Below, piece by piece: positions 1-11,904 of a stretch of DNA of 64,000 nucleotides. Position numbers and translations under genes: made by a program. This stretch comes from Nitricoxidireducens sp046726235. Lineage in GTDB: Bacteria; Pseudomonadota; Gammaproteobacteria; Burkholderiales; Rhodocyclaceae. Numbering within the stretch: the stretch's first letter is position 1; the number at the start of each line of letters is the position of its first letter. Under the pieces are notes generated by a model that saw only the letters and a list, made by a program, of their open reading frames with translations, made no database searches and was not told the DNA's origin. The stretch lies in the NCBI GenBank assembly GCA_046726235.1, contig JBKPAD010000002.1:62001-126000 (forward strand), written 5' to 3'.

Positions 1-1601
1 CCGATCGGGCTCGACCCGGCGCACCCCTTCCCGCGCGTGCTCAACAAGAGCCTCAACTTCGCCGTCGAGCTGGAAGGGCGCGACGACTTCGGCCGCGCCG
101 GCGGCGCCGCCATCGTGCAGGCGCCGCGCGCGCTGCCGCGCGTGATCCAGCTGCCGAAAAAGCTCGCCGGCTACGACCATGGCTTCGTCTTCCTTTCCTC
201 CATCATGCACCGCCACGTGCATGAGCTTTTCCCCGGCATGGCGATCCTCGGCTGCCACCAGTTCCGCGTCACGCGCAACTCCGACCTGTTCGTCGACGAC
301 GAGGAGGTGAAGAACCTGCGCACCGCCCTGCAGGGCGAACTGCCGCAGCGCCACCTCGGCGATGCGGTACGCCTCGAGATCCCCGACAGCTGCTCGCCGG
401 TGATGGCCGACTTCCTCCAGCACCAGTTCGGCCTCGACAAGGTCGACGTCTATCGCGTGCCGGGCATCGTCAATCTGGTGCGCCTGATGTCGGTGCCGGA
501 CCGCGTCGAGCGCCCCGACCTCAAGTATCCCGAGTTCCAGCCCGGCCTGCCCAAGGTCCTGACCAAGCGCTCGGACGTCTTCTCGACCATTCGCAAGCAG
601 GACATCCTCGTCCATCACCCGTTCCAGTCCTTCAGCCCCGTCGTTCAGTTGCTGCAGCAGGCCGCCGACGATCCGGCCGTCGTCGCCATCAAGATGACCG
701 TATATCGCACCGGCACCGACTCGGTGCTACTCGAGCACCTGCTGAAGGCTGCGCAGAAGGGCAAGGAAGTCACGGTCGTCGTCGAGCTGATGGCTCGCTT
801 CGACGAGGAAGCCAACCTCTCGATCGCGCAGCAGCTCGAGGAGGTCGGCGCCCACGTCGTGTACGGCGTGTTCGGCTACAAGACGCACGCCAAGATGCTG
901 ATGGTGCTGCGCCGCGAGGAGAACGGCTATCGCCGCTACGTGCACCTCGGCACCGGCAACTACCATCCGCGCACCACGCGCTTCTATACCGACTTCGGCC
1001 TGCTCACCTGCCACGAGGACATCTGCGCCGACGTGAACGAGGTGTTCAAGCAGATTACCGGCATGGGCAAAGCCACCCCGCTCAAGCATCTCTGGCGCGC
1101 GCCGCTCACGCTGCACTCGAACCTGCTGGCCGCGATCCAGGCGGAAACCGCCGTGGCGAAGGCCGGCCGCAAGGCCCGCATCATCGCCAAGATGAACTCG
1201 CTGCTCGAGCCCGAGATCATCGAGGCGCTCTACGAGGCCTCGCAGGCCGGCGTCGAGATCGACCTGATCGTCCGCGGCGTCTGCGGGCTGCGTCCAGGCG
1301 TCAAGGGCCTGTCGGACAATATCCGCGTGCGCTCGCTGATCGGCCGCTTCCTCGAGCACCACCGCATCTTCTACTTCCTCGCCGAGGGAGACGAGATGCT
1401 CTACCTGTCGTCCGCCGACTGGATGGAGCGCAATTTCTTCCGCCGCATCGAGGTCGCCTTCCCGGTGCTCGACAAGAAGCTCAAGGCGCGCGTCATCAAG
1501 GAAGGCCTGCGCCCCTACCTCGCCGACAACTGCCAGGCGTGGGAGATGGAAAGCGACGGCCAGTACCGCCCGCTGCGCGGCAAGCGCACCCCCTACTGCG
1601 C

Positions 1602-4487
<2,886 letters not shown>

Positions 4488-4592
4488 CGCGTGTCCCCTG
4501 CCTGTCCTGCCACCATAGACCACCGCACGGAGCCCTTCGCCCATGCGGCTATGATGGGAACACGTGGGCAATCGACATGCGAGGCTGCAGCG

Positions 4593-5990
4593 ATGAGCAA
4601 AACCCGGCACGAACGCGATTCCTTCGGCACCGTCGAGGTCCCGGCGGAACGGCTCTGGGGCGCGCAGACGCAGCGGTCGCTCGAGCACTTCGCAATCTCG
4701 AGCGAGCGCATGCCCGACGAACTCGTCCATGCCCTCGTCAGGGTCAAGGCCGCCGCGGCCGTCGTCAATGGCACGCTGGGGCTGCTGCCCGCCGACAAGG
4801 CAGCCGCGATCGCCACCGCGGCCGAGGAAGTCCTCGCCGGCCGGCATCCGCATGAATTCCCGCTCTCGGTGTGGCAGACGGGTTCCGGCACGCAGACCAA
4901 CATGAACGCCAACGAGGTGCTCGCCAATCGCGCCTCCGAACTGCTCGGCGGCGAACGTGGCGAGGCGCGGCGCGTGCATCCGAACGACGACGTCAACCTC
5001 GGCCAGTCGTCGAACGACGTCTTCCCGACGGCGATGCATGTCGCCGCGGCGACCGGCCTCGCGACGCAACTGCTGCCGGCCCTGCGCGCGCTCCGGGCGA
5101 CGCTGGCGGCGAAGTCCGCTGCCTTCGCCGACGTGGTGAAGATCGGCCGCACCCACCTGCAGGATGCGACGCCGCTGACGCTGGGGCAGGAGTTCTCCGG
5201 CTACGTGGCGCAACTCGACATCGCCGAAGCCGCGATCACAGCGACGCTGCCCGCGCTGCATGCGCTCGCGATCGGCGGCACCGCCGTCGGCACGGGCCTC
5301 AACACGCACCCCGAGTTCGGCGCACGCGTCGCCGCCGAGCTCGAACGCACCACCGACCTGCCCTTCCGCAGCGCCGAAAACAAGTTCGCCGCCCTCGCCG
5401 GCCATGAGCCGCTGGTGGCCGCGCACGGCGCGCTCAAGACGCTCGCCGCCGCGCTGACGAAGATCGCCAACGACGTGCGCTGGCTCGCTTCCGGCCCGCG
5501 CTCGGGGCTGGGCGAGCTGTCGATTCCCGAAAACGAACCCGGCAGTTCGATCATGCCCGGCAAGGTCAATCCGACGCAGAGCGAGGCGCTCACCATGCTC
5601 TGCATCCAGGTGATGGCGAACGACGTCGCCGTCGGCTTCGCGGGGGCTGCCGGCAACTTCGAGCTGAACGTATTCAAGCCGCTCGTCGCCCACGCCTTCC
5701 TGCAGAGCGTGCGCCTGCTCGCCGACGGCATGGCGAGCTTCGAGCGCCATTGCGCGCGCGGCATCGAGGCCAACCGCGAACGCATCGCCGAACTCCTCGA
5801 GCGTTCGCTGATGCTCGTCACCGCGCTGGCGCCGCACATCGGCTACGACCGCGCCGCCGAGATCGCCAAGCGCGCGCACGCAAGCGGCGAGACGCTGCGC
5901 GAAGCGGCGCTCGCGCTCGGCTACGTCGCCGCCGACGACTTCGACCGCTGGGTACGTCCCGCGGCGATGCTGGGACCGCGCGCCGACTGA
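4593..5990 (+). CDS. fumC: Class II fumarate hydratase
   Basis: Iron-independent fumarase converting fumarate to malate in the TCA cycle. It has 465 residues, close to E. coli FumC (467). Seen: the N-terminal ERLWGAQTQRSLEHF, TGSGTQTNMNANEV, HPNDDVNLGQSSNDVFP, GRTHLQDATPLTLGQE, and the fumarase/aspartase signature GSSIMPGKVNPTQSEA, which carries the mobile catalytic loop. The start ATG 4593-4595 (MSKTRHERDSFG) matches the family N-terminus; the frame is open far upstream but that part overlaps acnA and is meaningless. It is the only gene on its strand before the cytochrome operon, and a palindrome at 6010-6028 follows it. Confidence 0.96.
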   Translation: MSKTRHERDSFGTVEVPAERLWGAQTQRSLEHFAISSERMPDELVHALVRVKAAAAVVNGTLGLLPADKAAAIATAAEEVLAGRHPHEFPLSVWQTGSGTQTNMNANEVLANRASELLGGERGEARRVHPNDDVNLGQSSNDVFPTAMHVAAATGLATQLLPALRALRATLAAKSAAFADVVKIGRTHLQDATPLTLGQEFSGYVAQLDIAEAAITATLPALHALAIGGTAVGTGLNTHPEFGARVAAELERTTDLPFRSAENKFAALAGHEPLVAAHGALKTLAAALTKIANDVRWLASGPRSGLGELSIPENEPGSSIMPGKVNPTQSEALTMLCIQVMANDVAVGFAGAAGNFELNVFKPLVAHAFLQSVRLLADGMASFERHCARGIEANRERIAELLERSLMLVTALAPHIGYDRAAEIAKRAHASGETLREAALALGYVAADDFDRWVRPAAMLGPRAD

Positions 5991-6009
5991 CGCGCGTTCT
6001 ATCGCTTTC

Positions 6010-6028
6010 GCGGTATTCCGAATACCGC
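6010..6028. promoter_or_regulatory. 19-bp perfect palindrome before the cytochrome operon
   Basis: GCGGTATTC, one central base, then GAATACCGC: two 9-bp arms. It lies 20 bp after fumC and about 80 bp before the first cytochrome ATG. It could be an operator for the electron-transfer operon. As RNA it would fold as a 7-bp stem with a 5-nt loop and act as a weak fumC terminator, but no T-tract follows. The same GGTATTC/GAATACC core occurs in the spacer before the haem kinase (50396-50440) and as a single arm near purL (59396-59404). Confidence 0.45.
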
Positions 6029-6106
6029 CTCTGCCGGATTTCCTGCCTGAGCTTCGCCCCTTACGATCGGCGCGTGTGATGTTTTTTGCGCCATCGAGGA
6101 GAGCGA

Positions 6107-6457
6107 ATGAGCCCGACCCCACGCCATCTCGGCACCACATGCGCGCTCGCGGCCGCCATCGCGCTGTCGGCCGCACCCGCCGCCGCCGCGCCCGACGCGG
6201 AAGCCGCCAAGGAACTGATCAAGCGCAACGACTGCGGCAAGTGCCACGCCATCGCCAAGACCAAGAAGGGTCCGTCGTACAAGAAGATCGCCAAGGAGAA
6301 CCGCGGCAAGCCAGACGTCGAGGCCAAGTTCATCAAGCACCTGACGACCTCCCCGAAAGTGAAGCTCGAGGACGGCACCGAGGAGGAGCACAAGGAGATC
6401 GACACCAAGGACCGCGCGGAACTGCGCAACCTGATCGAGTGGATTCTGGCGCAGTAG
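6107..6457 (+). CDS. Small periplasmic monoheme c-type cytochrome
   Basis: A 116-residue precursor with an Ala-rich signal peptide (about residues 1-28, ending APAAAA) and one haem c site, CGKCH at residues 43-47. It is the likely soluble electron carrier in the periplasm for the operon it heads. Start ATG 6107 was chosen because a GAGGAGAG ribosome site lies just upstream; a longer in-frame ATG at 6086 lacks one. Oddity: class I cytochromes normally supply a Met as second axial ligand, but no Met follows the haem site. His78 (KFIKHLTT) and His95 (EEEHKEI) are the candidate distal ligands. Gene order resembles the mtoD-type monoheme gene seen with mtoAB clusters, but I cannot prove orthology. 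Confidence 0.88.
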   Translation: MSPTPRHLGTTCALAAAIALSAAPAAAAPDAEAAKELIKRNDCGKCHAIAKTKKGPSYKKIAKENRGKPDVEAKFIKHLTTSPKVKLEDGTEEEHKEIDTKDRAELRNLIEWILAQ

Positions 6458-6474
6458 CCGACGGAGGGGAAACG

Positions 6475-7461
6475 ATGGGTTTCGGGCGAAAACTGGCGGC
6501 GGCGTTCGCGCTCGCTGCGGCACTGGCGGCACCGGCGGCGGCGCAAGACGGCAGCGAGGAAAGGGCCGGGAAGAAGGACCTGATCCTGCGCGGCGACGCC
6601 CGCTGCACCGAGTGCCACGACGAGGCCGACGACGCCGGCCCGTCGATGCTGCAATTGAAACCGAGCGTGCTGGCGATCGGCAAGACGCGCCACGGCGCGG
6701 TCGCGGACAACCGCACGCCGTCGTGCTCCGACTGCCACGGCGAGAGCGATGCCCACGTGAAGCACAAGGGCAAGGACAAGCCGCCGAAGCCCGACCGCAC
6801 CTTCGGCAAGCACAGCGCGACGCCGCCGCAAGCGCGCAACCAGGCCTGCCTCTCCTGCCATCAGACCGGCAACCGCGTTTCCTGGCAGTCGGGCGGCCAT
6901 GCCGCCAACGACGTCACCTGCAGTTCCTGCCACCAGGTGCATGCGGCGCGCGACGCCGTGCGCGACAAGACGACGCAGGCGCAGACCTGCTACGCCTGCC
7001 ACTCCGAGCAGCGCGCGCAGATGTCGCGCCCGTTCCATCACCCGGTGCCGGAAGGCAAGATGGCCTGCTCCTCGTGCCACAACGTCCATGGCGACAACCC
7101 GAAGATGCTGCAGCGCGCGAGTCTCAACGACATCTGCTACACCTGCCATGCGGAAAAACGCGGGCCGTTCGTGCACAACCATCAGCCCGTCACCGAGGAC
7201 TGCGGCATCTGCCACAACCCGCACGGCACGAGCACCGAGAGCCTGCTCAAGGTGCGCATGCCCTTCCTGTGCCAGGAATGCCACGCCTCGGGCGGGCATC
7301 CGCAACAGGCGGCGGGGCTGCCGACCGGGCGACCGAACACGACCAGCCAGATATCGAACCTGTTCGGCACCGTCGCGCGCGGCTGCACGAACTGCCACGT
7401 CAACATCCATGGCAGCAACAGCACCATCAACAGCGCCACGGCCGGACGCTTCCGCCGCTAG
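6475..7461 (+). CDS. Decaheme c-type cytochrome, MtrA/DmsE/PioA family
   Basis: A 328-residue precursor: signal peptide (about residues 1-24, ending APAAAQ) and ten CxxCH sites (CTECH, CSDCH, CLSCH, CSSCH, CYACH, CSSCH, CYTCH, CGICH, CQECH, CTNCH). In this family ten haems form a wire inside the outer-membrane barrel encoded by the next gene, carrying electrons across the outer membrane. The mature length of about 300 residues and ten haems fit MtrA, PioA, MtoA and DmsE. ATG 6475 has GGAGGGG at 6463-6469. It lies 17 bp after the monoheme gene and 15 bp before the barrel gene, so one operon. I cannot separate the iron-oxidising (MtoA/PioA) from the reducing (MtrA/DmsE) subgroups without a tree. 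Confidence 0.93.
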   Translation: MGFGRKLAAAFALAAALAAPAAAQDGSEERAGKKDLILRGDARCTECHDEADDAGPSMLQLKPSVLAIGKTRHGAVADNRTPSCSDCHGESDAHVKHKGKDKPPKPDRTFGKHSATPPQARNQACLSCHQTGNRVSWQSGGHAANDVTCSSCHQVHAARDAVRDKTTQAQTCYACHSEQRAQMSRPFHHPVPEGKMACSSCHNVHGDNPKMLQRASLNDICYTCHAEKRGPFVHNHQPVTEDCGICHNPHGTSTESLLKVRMPFLCQECHASGGHPQQAAGLPTGRPNTTSQISNLFGTVARGCTNCHVNIHGSNSTINSATAGRFRR

Positions 7462-7476
7462 CCACAGGAGACGATC

Positions 7477-9603
7477 ATGCCCGCCACGACGCGCACCCGG
7501 GTGCGCCTCTCCGTCATCGCCGTCGCCTCCATCTGGTCCGCCGGCGCGGCAGCCCAGGACGCCTCGGTCGAGGAGCTGGCGAAGCCAGAAAGCTCGGTGT
7601 CGGCAGGCATCGGCGGCTGGTCGTCCGACCGCCGCAAGCTCGGCATCTACGACGGCATGCGCGAAGACAAGACCTACGGCCTGCTCGACTTCGACTACGT
7701 GAAGCGCGACGACGCCACCGCGACCTGGACGACCTTCAACGGCAGCAGGCTCGGCCTCGATACGCGCGAATTCCGCGCCGAATGGCTGCGCCAGGGCGAC
7801 GTCGGCGCTTCCTTCGAATACAGCCGCACGCCGCGCGACAACCCGATCGTCTTCAGCACCGGCCTGCAGGGCATCGGCACCCCCTTCCAGACCATCAGCG
7901 GCGCCGGGGCCTCGGCCTTGCCGCTCCGCGATATCGAGCTGGGCACGACGCGCGACGCAACGAGCGTCGGCTTCTACAAGCGCCTGCAGCGCAATCTCGA
8001 ACTCAAGGTCAATTTCCGCAACGAGGAAAAGAACGGCGAGCGCCACTGGGGTCTCGGCAGCCAACCCTATTTCCTCACCGAGCCGATCGACAGCACGACG
8101 CGGCTGCTCGACGTGACGCTCGACTATGGCAACGACCGCCTGCAGCTCTCGGGCGGCTACAGCGGCAGCTGGTACGACAACGCCAACTCGCTGGTCTTCG
8201 GGCTCGTCAACGGCGCCGCCCAGCCGGGTACGACGCAGTCGCCGAACCCGACGCCGCTCACCCTGCCGCTCGACAACCAGGCGCACCAGTTCTACCTCAA
8301 CGGCGGCTACACCCTGACGCCGACCACGCGCGCCAGCTTCAAGGTCTCCTACGGCCGCGCGACGCAAGACGAGCAGTTGCCGACCTGGGACCTGGCGGCG
8401 CCGAACAACCGCTTCACGCTCGCTCCTTCGCACCTCGACGGCCGCATCGACACGACGCTGGTCGAAGGCACGCTGACGGCGCAGCCGATGCCGCGGCTAT
8501 CGCTGACTGCAAGCCTGCGCTACCACGACAGCAAGGACAAGACGCCGATCAATCCCTTCGTCGGCAGCAACACGACGCTGGTGCCGACGGTGTACAACAC
8601 CCCGCACAGCATCAAGACCAAGTCCGGCCGGCTCGAGGCGACCTACCGGCTGCCACAGAACTACAGCCTCACCGGCGGCGTCGAGTACCGCGAGCAGGAA
8701 CGCTCGGTGCCGAGCGCCGGCACGCTCTTCGTGCCCTTCCGCCCCGAGATCGACGAGACGACCTGGCGCCTGCGCCTGCGGCGGGCGATGACCGAGCAGC
8801 TGAGCGGCTACCTCGCCTACGCGCACAGCGACCGCGGCGGCTCGGCCTACGCGCTGACCAACGACGCGCAGGAGGATGCGATCGCCCCGGTGCACATCGC
8901 CGACCGCAAGCGCGACAAGTGGCGCGCCGCGCTCGACTGGGCGCCGCACCGGCAGCTCTCCTTCCAGTTCGCGTTCGAGGACGCGCGCGACGACTACGCC
9001 TCCGGCGCGCAGCCGCAGGGCCTCAAGGAAGGCAAGGCGCAGCTGTTCTCGGTTGACGGCACCTACACCTACAGCGACAAGTGGCAGGTCAACGCCTGGT
9101 ACTCGCGCGACGAATACGAGGCGCGCATTCTGGGCTTCCGGGAGGCCAACAATGGCGCCGCGAATGCCCAGAAGGACGCGCGACTGCGCGAAACCGGCGA
9201 CACGATCGGCATCGGCGTGCGCGGCGAGGCCATGCCGCGCCTGAGCGTCGGCGGCAACTTAGAATGGCAGCGCACCGTCAGCCGCAACCGCCAGGACATC
9301 ACGCTGCTCGGCGCCGGTGCCGTGTTCCCGACCGTGGGCGGCGTGACGCTCGTGCCCCTTCCCGACATCCACAACCGCACGACGCGGCTCAAGCTGTTCG
9401 GCCAGTACGCGCTGAACAAGAACAGCGACGTGCGCGTCGATTTCATGCATGAGCGCTGGCGCGGCGATGAGTGGATATGGCGCCGCGCCGACGGCGCCCC
9501 GTTCGTCTATGGAACGACGACGGTCGACGGCACGGTGACCAACCCGCCGCTGCGCGAGAGTTCGAACTTCCTCGGCGTCCGCTACATCTACCGCTTCCGC
9601 TGA
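7477..9603 (+). CDS. MtrB/PioB-family decaheme-associated outer-membrane beta-barrel
   Basis: A 708-residue protein with a signal peptide (about residues 1-26, ending AGAAAQ) followed by many alternating amphipathic strands, typical of a large outer-membrane barrel. It starts with the family-like SVSAGIGGWSSDRRKLGIYDG and ends in VRYIYRFR, a C-terminal aromatic beta strand suited to BAM-dependent insertion. MtrB proteins sheath the decaheme cytochrome. The N-terminal CxxC known from Shewanella MtrB is absent here. A ribosome site (CAGGAG) precedes ATG 7477. The immediately upstream decaheme gene makes the family call strong. No outer-surface cytochrome gene (MtrC/OmcA type) follows. Confidence 0.9.
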   Translation: MPATTRTRVRLSVIAVASIWSAGAAAQDASVEELAKPESSVSAGIGGWSSDRRKLGIYDGMREDKTYGLLDFDYVKRDDATATWTTFNGSRLGLDTREFRAEWLRQGDVGASFEYSRTPRDNPIVFSTGLQGIGTPFQTISGAGASALPLRDIELGTTRDATSVGFYKRLQRNLELKVNFRNEEKNGERHWGLGSQPYFLTEPIDSTTRLLDVTLDYGNDRLQLSGGYSGSWYDNANSLVFGLVNGAAQPGTTQSPNPTPLTLPLDNQAHQFYLNGGYTLTPTTRASFKVSYGRATQDEQLPTWDLAAPNNRFTLAPSHLDGRIDTTLVEGTLTAQPMPRLSLTASLRYHDSKDKTPINPFVGSNTTLVPTVYNTPHSIKTKSGRLEATYRLPQNYSLTGGVEYREQERSVPSAGTLFVPFRPEIDETTWRLRLRRAMTEQLSGYLAYAHSDRGGSAYALTNDAQEDAIAPVHIADRKRDKWRAALDWAPHRQLSFQFAFEDARDDYASGAQPQGLKEGKAQLFSVDGTYTYSDKWQVNAWYSRDEYEARILGFREANNGAANAQKDARLRETGDTIGIGVRGEAMPRLSVGGNLEWQRTVSRNRQDITLLGAGAVFPTVGGVTLVPLPDIHNRTTRLKLFGQYALNKNSDVRVDFMHERWRGDEWIWRRADGAPFVYGTTTVDGTVTNPPLRESSNFLGVRYIYRFR

Positions 9604-9616
9604 CGGCGCGCCGTCC

Positions 9617-11614
9617 ATGCGCCTCCGCCTCGCGCCCGTCCTGCTGCTCGCCGCCCTGCTCGGGGCGGCGACGGCGCACGCCGCGCCGCCCGAGCGACGG
9701 GCCGCCGACGGCGCGCGGCTCGACAACGCCGCCTGCCTCGAGTGCCACGACGGCCGCAAGGGCGCGTTGAAACGGCCCGCGGCAGCCGACGCCGAAGAGG
9801 AAGAGGAGGACGCCGCGACGCTGCGCAACGTGCCGCCCGACCGCTACGCGCGCAGCGTGCACGCCGGCATGGCCTGCATCGACTGCCATGCCGAGATCGC
9901 CGACGCCGCCAGCCCGCACCGCAAGACCGGCAAGCCCGCGCCCGATTGCGCCTCCTGCCACGAGGCGATGGCCGCCGAGGCGAAGCGCACCGGCGCCGCG
10001 GCGGCCAAGCCGCGGCTCGACGTCGTGGCGAAGAACGTCGCCTCCTACCGGCGCTCGTTCCATGCACGGCCCGATGCCGACAAGCCCTCGCAACCGAAGG
10101 CCGCCTGCACGCAATGCCACGACACGCACACCTTCGACGTGCCGGCCGACAAGAAGAGCCCCGAGTACGCGGCGTGGCGCGCCGGCATTCCGAAACTCTG
10201 CGGGGAGAGCTGCCACGAGGAGCAGTTCGAGTCGTACGCCGAGTCGGTGCACGGCAAGGAGGCGCTCGAGAAGGCCAACGCCAAGTCGGCCGTCTGCACC
10301 GACTGCCACACGACGCACGAGATCACCAACACCTCGCTGGTTTCCTTCAAGCTGCTCAACGCGGAGGAATGCGGCAGCTGCCACATGCACAACTTGCGCA
10401 CCTACCGCGACACCTATCACGGCCAGGTCACCAAGCTCGGCTACGCCGAGACGGCGAAGTGCTACGACTGCCACGGCAGCCACGAAATCCTGTCGCCCGA
10501 AAACCCGGCCTCGACGGTGCACCCGGCCAAGCGCCTGAAGACCTGCCAGAAATGCCACGACGGCAAGAAGCGGCCGCTGGCGACCGTGGGCTTCGCCACC
10601 TTCGGCCCGCACGCGCACGCCGGCGACTTCGAGAAGTATCCGGAAATGTGGATCGCGGCGAAGTTGATGGGCGCCCTGCTGGTCGGCGTGTTCGCCTTCT
10701 TCTGGGCGCATTCGCTGCTCTGGTATTACCGCGAGTGGCAGGAGCGCAAGCTGGGACACACAGTCAGCTACATCCGCACCGCCTCCCTGCTGCCGCACGG
10801 GCCGCAGTTCCAGCGCTTCGGCCTCGGCTGGCGCATCGGCCACCTGCTGTTCGCGCTGGTCACCATGACGCTGGTGCTCACCGGCACGGCGGCGCTGTTC
10901 TCGCATACCGACTGGGCACCGGCCGTGGCGCGCGCGCTTGGCGGCGCGCAGGGCCTGGCGCTGATCCACCGCATCGCCGCCGCCCTCTTCCTCGGCATCT
11001 TCTTCATCCACTTCGTCTACGTGATGCAGAAGCTGCTGCGCGACCGCTCCTTCCGCTGGTTCGGCCCCGATTCGCTGATCCCGAACTGGAAGGACCTCCA
11101 CGACGTCGTCGCGATGTTCAAGTGGTTCGTCGGCAAGGGACCGCGGCCGCGCTTCGAGCGCTGGGCCTACTACGAGAAGTTCGACTACTGGGCGGTGTTC
11201 TGGGGCGTCACCATCATCGGCACCAGCGGCATCATGCTCGCCTTCCCGCACGTCACCGGCGAGTTCCTGCCCGGCTGGGTGTTCAACGTCGGCACGCTGG
11301 TACACGGCGAGGAAGCCTTCCTCGCGGCGGTGTTCCTGTTCACGGTGCACTTCTTCAACAACCACTTCCGCCCCGACAAGCTGCCGCCGCCGGACATCGT
11401 GATGTTCACCGGCACGCAGTCGGTCGAGGAATTCCGCCACGATCACCCGGCGCACTACCAGCGCCTGGTCGACAGCGGCGAACTCGAGAAGCACCTCGTC
11501 ACGGCGCCGTCGCGGCCGATGACGGTCGGTTCGATCGTGCTCGGGCTGGTGCTGCTGGCTTGCGGATTGACGTTGCTGGTTTTGGTGGCGATCGGGTTCT
11601 TTACGGCGGACTGA
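9617..11614 (+). CDS. CbcL-like inner-membrane multiheme c / cytochrome b fusion, putative quinone oxidoreductase
   Basis: A 665-residue fusion. After a signal peptide (about 1-23), the periplasmic part (to about 330) has eight CxxCH sites (CLECH, CIDCH, CASCH, CTQCH, CTDCH, CGSCH, CYDCH, CQKCH) plus one CX3CH, CGESCH at 195-200, giving up to nine c haems. Then come five membrane helices of a cytochrome b561/FdnI-like domain (about 345-368, 404-430, 447-475, 522-545, 566-585) with His in most of them (WAHSLLWYY, RIGHLLFAL, LIHRIAAAL, FIHFVYV, FTVHFFNNHF), and a last helix near 640-662. Nine c haems plus a b domain matches Geobacter CbcL, which passes electrons from quinol to the periplasm. 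It lies 13 bp after the barrel gene with no clear Shine-Dalgarno, suggesting translational coupling. Confidence 0.85.
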   Translation: MRLRLAPVLLLAALLGAATAHAAPPERRAADGARLDNAACLECHDGRKGALKRPAAADAEEEEEDAATLRNVPPDRYARSVHAGMACIDCHAEIADAASPHRKTGKPAPDCASCHEAMAAEAKRTGAAAAKPRLDVVAKNVASYRRSFHARPDADKPSQPKAACTQCHDTHTFDVPADKKSPEYAAWRAGIPKLCGESCHEEQFESYAESVHGKEALEKANAKSAVCTDCHTTHEITNTSLVSFKLLNAEECGSCHMHNLRTYRDTYHGQVTKLGYAETAKCYDCHGSHEILSPENPASTVHPAKRLKTCQKCHDGKKRPLATVGFATFGPHAHAGDFEKYPEMWIAAKLMGALLVGVFAFFWAHSLLWYYREWQERKLGHTVSYIRTASLLPHGPQFQRFGLGWRIGHLLFALVTMTLVLTGTAALFSHTDWAPAVARALGGAQGLALIHRIAAALFLGIFFIHFVYVMQKLLRDRSFRWFGPDSLIPNWKDLHDVVAMFKWFVGKGPRPRFERWAYYEKFDYWAVFWGVTIIGTSGIMLAFPHVTGEFLPGWVFNVGTLVHGEEAFLAAVFLFTVHFFNNHFRPDKLPPPDIVMFTGTQSVEEFRHDHPAHYQRLVDSGELEKHLVTAPSRPMTVGSIVLGLVLLACGLTLLVLVAIGFFTAD

Positions 11615-11904
11615 GCTTCGGCTCGTGTCGAGGTGGGTTGGCTCGGGCCGGTGGGGGTGCTGCTGCGCTCCGTGTCACCCGGATCGGGCTGACGCCCGCT
11701 CCTCCTTCTTTACCTGCGCGCAGCAGCACCCCCACCGTCCCGAGCGGTGACACACTGCCTCTTTTTCGGTGAAAACCCACCGGCGTGTCCACAAGAGCGG
11801 CGGGTGTCCGCCTCCCGTAGGTAAAGGAGGAGGACCGGGCCAACCCGGTCCGGGGGACACGGAGGGAGGCGGATACCCGCTGCCCTTGCCGCACAGGCCG
11901 AACG
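11615..11904. repeat. Intergenic block of nested inverted repeats
   Basis: This 290-bp gap between two convergent genes holds no coding signal. Seen: a perfect 19-bp inverted repeat (11650-11668 with 11718-11736); TGTCACC at 11673-11679 pairing with GGTGACA at 11746-11752, interleaved with the first pair in pseudoknot order; a 16-bp pair with one mismatch (11801-11816 with 11864-11879); and inside that a perfect 8-bp hairpin GGACCGGG-CCAA-CCCGGTCC (11832-11851). CTCCTTCTTTACCT near 11702-11715 also recurs inverted as AGGTAAAGGAGGAGG near 11819-11833. It is probably a dispersed intergenic repeat family, possibly also acting as a two-way terminator. Confidence 0.6.

Noticed and set aside
6107..11614. 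A complete Shewanella-type MtrCAB operon
   Set aside because: No MtrC/OmcA-like lipoprotein decaheme gene is present, and the barrel lacks the N-terminal CxxC of Shewanella MtrB.
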